A model generated the notes under the pieces. The model searched no databases, had not been told where the DNA came from, and saw nothing but the letters and a program-made list of their open reading frames with translations. Source: DASUNP01 sp963728545 (GTDB lineage Bacteria > Acidobacteriota > Blastocatellia > UBA7656). From it: a DNA stretch of 64,000 bases. Below, piece after piece: positions 17,885-24,463 of this stretch (within the stretch, counting starts at the first letter, position 1; each line of letters begins with the position of its first letter). The DNA is taken from positions 2,046,001-2,110,000 of the forward strand of contig CAVSKO010000002.1 of the NCBI GenBank assembly GCA_963728545.1, read 5' to 3'. The position numbers and the translations under genes are program-made.

Positions 17885-18490
17885 TCAAAGGCAACTCTTA
17901 GTATATCCCAGTCCATTACTGAATTTTGTTAGAAGCTTACAACCATAGGATTCCATCTCTGTGTAAATATCAGGGTTCGCAAAGTCCTTTGAGTTCTTCG
18001 TAATAAAGCACTTTGGATCTTCTTTGGAAGCGCCTGATAGATGTGACATAACAGAGGCGTACACAATTGAATCCTGAGGCGACAAATTTCGTGTCTTTTG
18101 GAAGTCAATAGCAGCTTTAATGACTTCCCGTTCAATAGGAATTACTACTGCAGTTTCCAGAATTCTACTTACGGCGTTATCCAATCTTTCTTTTTCTTCC
18201 TCGCCACTTTCTAGTAAGGTTTTGGTGATCTCTTGAAACTCGCCAAGCATTTCTACGTAGGGTTTTGATCGAGAAAGCTCATTAAGCTCTCGCGAGAGTC
18301 TTTCGTGCAATTCTGCTCTTTGTTTTGATCTACGAACCCAGGAGTCATAGGGCTCTCCAACACTGTAGGCGGGCAGCACTAACTCAATTCTACCTTCTTG
18401 AGCAAGGCCCAAAGTTTCTTCGCAACTCTCGTGCTCTTCTTGAAGGTAGGCTAATTCTAGAACGAAGTTGGACTCAACGTAAACGATCAT
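17885..18490 (-). CDS. PIN-domain-like protein in a nuclease pair
   Basis: The 201-residue protein shows the layout of a PIN-type metal-dependent ribonuclease. An N-terminal strand with acidic residues (YVESNFVLEL, E6 in place of the usual D) is followed by PAYSVGEP, then SPQDSIVYASV (about 138-148) and FITKNSKDF (about 163-171) supplying the later acidic residues. A charged helical insert lies in the middle. Its start overlaps the stop of the PD-(D/E)XK-like gene by 4 bp, so the two are coupled. The pair is clearly AT-richer than its surroundings, suggesting transfer. Which protein, if either, is a toxin cannot be told from sequence. Confidence 0.72.
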   Translation of the reverse strand: MIVYVESNFVLELAYLQEEHESCEETLGLAQEGRIELVLPAYSVGEPYDSWVRRSKQRAELHERLSRELNELSRSKPYVEMLGEFQEITKTLLESGEEEKERLDNAVSRILETAVVIPIEREVIKAAIDFQKTRNLSPQDSIVYASVMSHLSGASKEDPKCFITKNSKDFANPDIYTEMESYGCKLLTKFSNGLGYTKSCL

Positions 18491-18966
18491 ACTGTAGCTT
18501 CAGTTTTTACATATCCACGCTTTATAGCATCATATAAGCCGGAATCGAAGAGCCACGCTTCCTGAGGATTTGCGGTTTCTCTAGTTAGATTTGCATTAAC
18601 TAATTTATTAAGCCAAGAGTTAACAATTAGCTCAAGGCCATATTCACTCATCGTATCCAAATAATAAGAAGAATTATTGAGGTAAGGCTCCAAAATAGGT
18701 TTTGAATCAGCTATGTAATCAGGAGATTTCATATCAATAGGCGAGCCTGTATTTTTCCATAAATAGAACTGGTCAGGCAGAGCTAAAAGGAAATAGGGTG
18801 AATATGGCACTACTGAATGAACAAACAAATTTCTACGCATTTTTGCAGCCCATTCAGGGGTGGCCCCTTTCTTTCTCTTAACTTCAACAACGAGTTGTAG
18901 CCTATTGTCCGGGGAATAAACCGAAATGTCAGGTCGTTCGATCATAGCGTATTTCAACCTGGTCAA
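18487..18966 (-). CDS. PD-(D/E)XK-like nuclease-fold protein
   Basis: This is a 159-residue protein from a TTG preceded by GGAAG; an ATG at 18945 is the alternative start. Near the N-terminus the spacing RPDISV...LQLVVEVKRKKG fits the catalytic core of the PD-(D/E)XK fold (PD, then E-x-K on the next strand). A YFLLALPDQFYLW segment follows, like that in some restriction-endonuclease-like proteins. It overlaps the PIN-like gene by 4 bp (ATGA). Probably a small DNA/RNA nuclease or nuclease-derived partner. No modification methylase is present, so it is not an ordinary restriction system. Confidence 0.65.
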   Translation of the reverse strand: MTRLKYAMIERPDISVYSPDNRLQLVVEVKRKKGATPEWAAKMRRNLFVHSVVPYSPYFLLALPDQFYLWKNTGSPIDMKSPDYIADSKPILEPYLNNSSYYLDTMSEYGLELIVNSWLNKLVNANLTRETANPQEAWLFDSGLYDAIKRGYVKTEATV

Positions 18967-19065
18967 CTTTCTTCCATACTAGACAATGAATTATAAAACA
19001 TGCATAGACACAATGACCATTCCAAAAGACAGGTTTGCTTGTCCGCCTAACAGAGATGTGGACGG

Positions 19066-19815
19066 CTAAGGGGTGTCTATTTTTGCAAGAACCGGGAAAT
19101 GGTCGGAAGCCGTCGTGACTATGGGAGGCTGCCTTATCACCTCGCACGATTTCAGCCGGTCGGCGAATCGCGCGGGCACGAATACATAATCGAGTCGCAG
19201 GTGCGGGTCCCACGTAGGAAAGCTGTAGCCCTTATCATCCGGGTGCAAGAGGCGGTAGCCGTCCAGGTATCCGGCGTCCAGCATCACTTGAATCGTCTCC
19301 CGTTGAATGTCGCGCCCGCTCAACCAGACCAGCGCGCGAATCCACCTCGGCATTCGCTGTACGTTTAGCAACTCTCCGGGGGCGAGCGTGTTGAAATCGC
19401 CGACCAGGACGTGAAACCCTTCTTGATGCTGCTCGATTCCTTTCAGCAGCGCGCGTATCTCTCGCCCGCGCCGTCGCTCGCTCCACTTGGAAAATCTCGC
19501 GCTCAGATGAAGCCCGAATATGCGCGAATGGCCGTCCGCCAGGACGATCTCCAGAAAAGAATGCTTCGCGCCTTCGGGATAGTGCCACTCGTGATGAGCT
19601 ACGTCCAACCGCGTGATGTAGCCTATCGAGTGCGCGGGCCGCGCAGCCCATCGGTGGAGTCCCGTCGCTTCGGCTAATCGTTCGATGACGCGCGGGTCTA
19701 TGGCTTCTTGAAAGACAACTATGTCGGGCGCGGCGTCGCGTATAACTTCGGCCAGCCGCGCTTCCCGCTTGCGGCCTCCGAATCGGATGTTGTAGCTGAG
19801 AAGCTTGACGATCAC
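19066..19815 (-). CDS. endonuclease/exonuclease/phosphatase family protein
   Basis: The 249-residue protein has the complete EEP signature set: LLSYNIRFGG with the metal-binding N, VVFQEA with the catalytic E, VGDFNTL with the D and N of the active site, LRLDYVFV, and the terminal SDHFPV with D and H. This is a Mg-dependent phosphodiesterase/phosphatase, cytoplasmic by lack of a signal peptide. Substrate (DNA, nucleotide, lipid or sugar phosphate) is undetermined. Its ATG overlaps the stop of the nucleotidyltransferase gene by 4 bp, so the two are probably coupled. Confidence 0.88.
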   Translation of the reverse strand: MIVKLLSYNIRFGGRKREARLAEVIRDAAPDIVVFQEAIDPRVIERLAEATGLHRWAARPAHSIGYITRLDVAHHEWHYPEGAKHSFLEIVLADGHSRIFGLHLSARFSKWSERRRGREIRALLKGIEQHQEGFHVLVGDFNTLAPGELLNVQRMPRWIRALVWLSGRDIQRETIQVMLDAGYLDGYRLLHPDDKGYSFPTWDPHLRLDYVFVPARFADRLKSCEVIRQPPIVTTASDHFPVLAKIDTP

Positions 19816-20291
19816 GATTTCTCGACCGCCTCTATGATAGTGTAGTACGGCTGGTCAAACAACACATCACGCGCAAACAAGACCAGGTTTGAAGTGGCCT
19901 GGAAATTGACCGGGCGGCCTGCGATTCGCTGGAGTCGCTTCCGAATTTTATTAAGGGTTGGGGCAATTTTCGGGTCTTTGTCGCCCAGCGGCTTTGTGTG
20001 GAGTCCTGGGAGATAAAACGCATCTTTGTCCCAACAATCCATCACCTCGCTCCCGATTAGAGTCACGTCCAGATCGCTTGTGCCTTCTCCCCTGGCGTCG
20101 AACGGGGAGCCGTCTTCGTACCGCTCGTTTGTAACGACGCTGCCCCGCAGGGCGACCCCCGTCCCTTCGGGCAGACCTTCCCGGCAGGCTTTACAGAACT
20201 TCGTAAAGCGCCGCGAGTCTCCGCCAAATCCGAGCCGGATTATACGGTCGAGAACTTCCTCGTTTGTCATCTCATCAACATCTTTAGTCAT
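19812..20291 (-). CDS. nucleotidyltransferase-fold protein
   Basis: The product is 159 residues from the ATG at 20291 (GGAGC 8 bp upstream); a GTG one codon earlier is possible. The core ALRGSVVTNERY...GEGTSDLDVTLIG resembles the GS-x(n)-S/T-D-x-D motif of the polymerase-beta superfamily, with D and D as metal ligands and an expanded loop between. No polymerase or HEPN domain accompanies it. It overlaps the phosphodiesterase gene by 4 bp, which suggests opposing nucleotidyl-transfer and phosphodiesterase activities in one operon. Substrate unknown. Confidence 0.7.
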   Translation of the reverse strand: MTKDVDEMTNEEVLDRIIRLGFGGDSRRFTKFCKACREGLPEGTGVALRGSVVTNERYEDGSPFDARGEGTSDLDVTLIGSEVMDCWDKDAFYLPGLHTKPLGDKDPKIAPTLNKIRKRLQRIAGRPVNFQATSNLVLFARDVLFDQPYYTIIEAVEKS

Positions 20292-20435
20292 CACCTATGC
20301 TCCGTTTTCAATCAGCTTTTGCCCGTCATGAATTATTTACATAATAAGAAATTTTCGAAAGCAATCTTTATGCCTTTGACATCCAAAAGCATATCGAATT
20401 GACTTTGCGCCCCGGTCAGTCGTATCAAGTAGCTG

Positions 20436-21974
20436 ATGATAAAAAACAGTTCTGTCCGCTCGCAAAGCGCGTCCGCCGTCGAACCAGCTTCTGATTATAA
20501 AATCTGGCAAGTGATTGCGGCATCCGCCGTAGGCACTATGATCGAGTGGTACGATTTTTATATCTTCGGCAGTCTCGCCACGGTCATCTCGCCTCTTTTT
20601 TACCCGAAGGGAGATAACACGCTCGCGCTCATCGCGTACCTTTCAACCTTTGCGGTCGGCTTTGTTGTGCGGCCTTTCGGGGCGCTCTTCTTTGGGCGCA
20701 TAGGCGATCTCGTCGGGCGAAAGCACGCATTCCTGGTCACGCTGATAATCATGGGCGGAGCGACTACGCTGATAGGCTTCCTCCCGACTTATTACACGAT
20801 AGGGATTGCAGCGCCGATCATGCTTTTGCTGATACGCATACTGCAAGGGCTTGCGCTCGGAGGCGAATACGGAGGCGCGGCTGTTTACGTAGCCGAGCAT
20901 GTGCCGGACGAAAAGCGTGGCTTCTACACAAGCTTTATACAGATAACTGCGACGTTAGGTCTGTTCTTCTCGCTCGCAGTCATCCTCGTGGTGCAAAACT
21001 TGATGAGCAAAGAAGCCTTTAGCAGTTGGGGCTGGCGCATACCGTTCTTAATCTCGCTGTTTCTTGTAGGAGTATCGCTCTACATACGGCTGCGCATGAA
21101 AGAGTCGCCAATCTTTCAGCATATCAAAGCGGTCGGCATGACTTCGGCCAAACCGCTCAAAGAAGCGTTCACGAATTGGGAGAATCTCAAGCGCGTGCTC
21201 GTCTCGCTGTTCGGCGCGACCGCGGGCCAGGGCGTCGTGTGGTATACGGGACAGTTTTACGCGCTCTTTTATTTGCAGACGATTCTTAATGTGAACAACA
21301 CATCGGCTAACTACATAATAGCCATCGCGCTCGTAATGGGCATGCCGTTGTTTGTGCTGTTCGGCTCGCTCTCTGACCGTTTCGGGCGAAAAAAGATTAT
21401 GATGTTGGGTTGTCTGCTTGCCGCCGCATCGTACATTCCTATCTACAAAGCCATGCAGACGGCAGCAGGCTCAAACGTCGTGACTGCCTCGCCACAAAAA
21501 AACCCTGTGACCGGCGCAATATCGTTGTCCGCCCAGACAATCGTAGACGGCGTGTTACAACCGGCCAGCGAAGTTCTGCCGTACACGGATTTCGCAAGCT
21601 TTATTTCAAACCCGGTGGCGTGGAAGCTGATTCTCCTTGTCTTTATTCAGGTCATCTTTGTGACGATGGTTTACGGCCCGATTGCGGCTTATCTGGTCGA
21701 AGCGTTCCCGGCAAAGATAAGATACACGGCCTTGTCGCTTCCCTACCACATAGGCAACGGTGTATTTGGAGGGCTGCTTCCGCTCATAGGGTTGTGGGTC
21801 GTAGCCAAAACGGGAAACATCTACGCCGGCCTGTATTACCCAATAGCAGTTGCCGGCATCACATTCATCATCGGCTCGTTGCTGCTCAAAGAGACTAAGG
21901 GCGTGTTGATCTGGAGAGAGTTAGAGACGGTGCGACCGGAGCAGGTGACGAATGACCGCGAGGGCCAGGCATAA
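20436..21974 (+). CDS. MFS transporter, metabolite:proton symporter (MHS) family
   Basis: The 512-residue integral membrane protein has about 12 hydrophobic helices. It carries the MHS signature MIEWYDFYIFG in helix 1, GRIGDLVGRKHAF in the first cytoplasmic loop, LALGGEYGGAAVYVAEH in helix 4, RLRMKESPIF after helix 6 and GSLSDRFGRKKIM after helix 8. These carriers (ProP, ShiA, KgtP relatives) import osmolytes, organic acids or aromatic compounds with protons. The loop between helices 8 and 10 is about 60 residues longer than usual. The substrate is not predictable. Confidence 0.9.
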   Translation: MIKNSSVRSQSASAVEPASDYKIWQVIAASAVGTMIEWYDFYIFGSLATVISPLFYPKGDNTLALIAYLSTFAVGFVVRPFGALFFGRIGDLVGRKHAFLVTLIIMGGATTLIGFLPTYYTIGIAAPIMLLLIRILQGLALGGEYGGAAVYVAEHVPDEKRGFYTSFIQITATLGLFFSLAVILVVQNLMSKEAFSSWGWRIPFLISLFLVGVSLYIRLRMKESPIFQHIKAVGMTSAKPLKEAFTNWENLKRVLVSLFGATAGQGVVWYTGQFYALFYLQTILNVNNTSANYIIAIALVMGMPLFVLFGSLSDRFGRKKIMMLGCLLAAASYIPIYKAMQTAAGSNVVTASPQKNPVTGAISLSAQTIVDGVLQPASEVLPYTDFASFISNPVAWKLILLVFIQVIFVTMVYGPIAAYLVEAFPAKIRYTALSLPYHIGNGVFGGLLPLIGLWVVAKTGNIYAGLYYPIAVAGITFIIGSLLLKETKGVLIWRELETVRPEQVTNDREGQA

Positions 21975-21979
21975 AATAG

Positions 21980-22153
21980 AAAAGCCCTGAAAGGGCGTGA
22001 TTCAATAGCCGGGTTTAGGCCGGCTAACAATGCAAGCCCTGAAAGGGCGAAATAAATCATCGGATTATTTCGCCCTTTCAGGGCTTGCATAACCTAACCA
22101 TCACGACCTGGGCGATGCCCCAGGCTATCGAATCTTGCCCTTTCAGGGCTTTT
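21980..22153. repeat. 174-bp palindromic interspersed repeat, intact copy
   Basis: Both ends carry AAAAGCCCTGAAAGGGC (one inverted), followed inward by a GATTCRATAGCC block. The centre is a perfect 25-bp inverted repeat (22031-22055 with 22065-22089, 9-nt loop). It lies between the MFS gene and lysA, which converge, and may act as a terminator for both. A second, interrupted copy occupies 31969-34027. Confidence 0.85.
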
Positions 22154-22184
22154 GATCAATCAATTTCCAGAATCAACAAAATTG

Positions 22185-23585
22185 CTACCACAGATCGAGC
22201 ACGTACAAATCTTCGTAAGTCTCGCGGCGGCGAATCACATCAACCTCGCCTGACTCTCGCACCATCACAGCCGCAGGTCGCGGGCGACCGTTGTATTGCG
22301 ACGCCTGATCGAGCGCATAAGCGCCCGTGTTCAATAACGCCAGTACGTCGCCTACCTCTGCGACTTCGGGCAGCAAGCGATAGTTCGGCAGCCGCGTGCC
22401 TCGCTCAATGTCGAAGTAAACGTCCCCCGAATCGCACAGCGGCCCGGCCACTTTGTAAGACTCGGTGTGAGGCGACGCGGCGCGCGAAGCCGAAACCAGG
22501 TGGTAATACCATTTATAGGTGTTTATCGAAAGCATCAACGAATAGCCCGCGTCGGTAAGCAGCCAGGTGTCGCCCGTTTCGGGCCTCGCCTTGATGTTGC
22601 AGACGCGAGTCAGCAACAGCCCCGTGTCGCTTATTATTCGGCGGCCCGGCTCAAGCACTATCGTCAGGTCTTCAAGCATACCGGCAGTCTCGTCTGTCAC
22701 GGCTTCCGCGAGCGCCGCTTTCAAGACCGCGCGCGCGTCAAGCTCGGCTGAAAGCATATCGCGCTCTCGCTTGCCGATCTCCTCGACCATAGGCGTCTGA
22801 GGAAGATACGCGACCGGCAACCCGCCCCCGATGTTTATGTGGCCGAGGCGGTGGCCCGTCTTCTTATAAAGGTCGACCAAAAAGAGCCACATCTCGGCAA
22901 AGGCTCGCGCGAAGGGTTGCAGATCGGGCGTCTGCGAGCCTACGTGTATGTGGACGCCTGCCAGGTTGATCGCGTCGGCGGCTGCGAGAGAGCGCGCGAA
23001 TGACTCTTCGATCTGCGAAGGCGACAGCCCGAATTTTGATGAGAGCAGTCCTGTTTGAAGACCTATGTGCGAGCGCGTGACTATCTCAGGCACTATGCGT
23101 ATGCTCGCGTTTGCGCGGCGGCCCATCGCTCGCGCGACGCGCGCAACCTGGTCAAGCTCGTAAAGCGAATCGATATTGATCGCGAGTATCCCATACTCTA
23201 TGGCGGCTCTTATCTCTTCATCGGTCTTAGAGACGCCGTTGAAGACTATTTGATCGGGGCGGAACCCGATTTTTATGGCCTTGTGCAGCTCGCCGCCCGA
23301 GTTGACCTCGATGTCGCCACCCGCCCGCAAAACGGTTCGAAGCACGGCCATGTTTGAGTTGGCTTTAGACGCGTAACAGATCTTGATTCGCGGGTGCACG
23401 GCTTCGACGGCGCTGCGCAAGCTGCGAGTGTTTTCGGCTATGCGTTTTTCAGAAAAGACGTAAAGCGGCGAGCCGTATCGTTCGACCATCTCGACCGCGT
23501 CAGCGCCGTCTACCGTGAGACGGCCGTCTCGCGTTTCGATATAGCCTTCAACCTGCCACGAATCTGTCAACTCTTGTTCTGTCAT
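22185..23585 (-). CDS. lysA: diaminopimelate decarboxylase
   Basis: The 466-residue protein belongs to fold-type III PLP decarboxylases: YASKANSN with the PLP lysine, GGDIEVNSGGE, VHIHVGSQ, NIGGGLP and EPGRRII for phosphate binding. Near the C-terminus are GPLCDSGDVYF with the active-site cysteine and NTGAYA. It converts meso-diaminopimelate to lysine, the last step of lysine biosynthesis. It is slightly longer than typical LysA because of a short N-terminal extension. Ornithine/arginine decarboxylase relatives are the main alternative, but the CDSGD motif favours LysA. It appears monocistronic. Confidence 0.88.
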   Translation of the reverse strand: MTEQELTDSWQVEGYIETRDGRLTVDGADAVEMVERYGSPLYVFSEKRIAENTRSLRSAVEAVHPRIKICYASKANSNMAVLRTVLRAGGDIEVNSGGELHKAIKIGFRPDQIVFNGVSKTDEEIRAAIEYGILAINIDSLYELDQVARVARAMGRRANASIRIVPEIVTRSHIGLQTGLLSSKFGLSPSQIEESFARSLAAADAINLAGVHIHVGSQTPDLQPFARAFAEMWLFLVDLYKKTGHRLGHINIGGGLPVAYLPQTPMVEEIGKRERDMLSAELDARAVLKAALAEAVTDETAGMLEDLTIVLEPGRRIISDTGLLLTRVCNIKARPETGDTWLLTDAGYSLMLSINTYKWYYHLVSASRAASPHTESYKVAGPLCDSGDVYFDIERGTRLPNYRLLPEVAEVGDVLALLNTGAYALDQASQYNGRPRPAAVMVRESGEVDVIRRRETYEDLYVLDLW

Positions 23586-23683
23586 CGATCATCCCCAGGT
23601 GCTTGGCTGAATAGCATTGTAAGCAAGCCGAACGCGCGGGGCAAACACTCAGGCGGGAAGTCAACTGCTGAAGCAAAAAAATA

Positions 23684-23721
23684 GGCGAGCACAGGTTTAT
23701 GAATTCTCACCTGTGCTCGCC
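23684..23721 (-). terminator. rho-independent terminator
   Basis: Read on the minus strand, a perfect 13-bp stem GGCGAGCACAGGT/ACCTGTGCTCGCC (12-nt loop) is followed by TATTTTTTTGC. It lies just downstream of the truncated SBBP fragment, whose transcript it would end. Confidence 0.8.
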
Positions 23722-23731
23722 CGTAGTTATG

Positions 23732-24031
23732 CTAAAGGAGCATCTGTTGGCGAGGGTTTTTTGTTGGGGGATTGGACGAATACGTATTACCTGACACATA
23801 GATGTTCCCCGCAGGATCAACGGCGATTCCAAACGGGGTAGCTATGTCGCAGGAGCGCGTATTACGGATTTGGGATTGACCGGCTCTAGGCGTCCTCAAC
23901 AAACCAGTCATGTACCTATCAGCCAATCCCAAATCCGATCTGTCTACCCCACACAGGCTCATCACAGCTTCCGTGGGAGTAAGCAATAACGAGTAAACTT
24001 TTGGCTTCAGGTCTGCGAAAGATTCCCTCAT
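23732..24031 (-). pseudogene. truncated SBBP-propeller remnant
   Basis: The 99-residue fragment aligns with the large SBBP protein at 24464-28085: EAVMSLCGVDRSDLGLAD matches EAVMSLTGAQSSDLGLAD, and a later IAVDPAGNIYVSGNTY matches one SBBP blade. The N-terminal signal peptide and most blades are missing. GGAGAG stands ahead of its ATG, so a short peptide could be made, but the protein would be a scrap. It belongs to the collapsed paralogous locus that continues to 24237. Confidence 0.75.
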
Positions 24032-24163
24032 GGATTATTTCTCTCCATACTATATAAGAGCTTTTCAATAGGGTGCTTCTCGAATGCGCCCTCAAGAATA
24101 TTCGGGAAGCGTCTCTTTGTCACGAAACCTGGGTTAGCATACGAAGCATAACTTTAGACAGGG

Positions 24164-24237
24164 TCAGGGGAGATGAATGATGCCGCGCTGGAACCGCCTG
24201 CGTGTTCTGTCGAGCAATATATTTTGTCAAGAAGGCG
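24164..24237 (-). pseudogene. remnant: promoter repeat fused to a response-regulator tail
   Basis: The minus strand from 24212 to 24164 encodes DRTRRRFQRGIIHLP and a stop, matching the end of the regulator at 28230 (DRTQAVTTALQRGIIHLD, stop). Immediately upstream, 24209-24237 is identical over 29 bp to the region holding the -35 box of the sensor kinase promoter (31935-31963). The sensor kinase and most of the regulator are therefore missing from this copy. The matching -10 box is also lost. The flanking region 24032-24163 holds only decayed intergenic sequence. Confidence 0.7.
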
Positions 24238-24294
24238 GGCGCGTGTAGCAAATCGGGCAGGGTAAATTATAGAGGTATGCAATTGAATGCGACT

Positions 24295-24455
24295 GCATAT
24301 TTTGGAGTGCGGTGGCAAGTGATACTGCTGGCGAATTCGGATAACCGGCGGATCCAGCATGGTAAGTGTTGGTATTTCTTCGGCTCGATCTCTGTAAGTG
24401 GTGCAAAACTGAATTCGCCAGCAGTATCGCAAGTCACCGCGCTCCAAAATATAGC
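24295..24455. repeat. inverted-repeat element with about 46-bp arms
   Basis: The left arm (24295-24340) begins GCATATTTTGGAGTGCGG and ends ACTGCTGGCGAATTC. The right arm (24409-24455) is its imperfect reverse complement. The interior (about 70 bp) has no coding potential. The size and arms suggest a non-autonomous element or a structured repeat in the gap between the ghost locus and the SBBP gene. I see no clear target duplication. Confidence 0.7.
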
Positions 24456-24463
24456 TAAGGCAA

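Noticed and set aside
17885..18966. Classical restriction-modification system
   Set aside because: No methyltransferase or specificity gene accompanies the PD-(D/E)XK-like protein.
21980..22153. Repeated GCCCTGAAAGGGC as a CRISPR array
   Set aside because: Copies are in both orientations around one symmetry centre, with no regular spacers and no cas genes.
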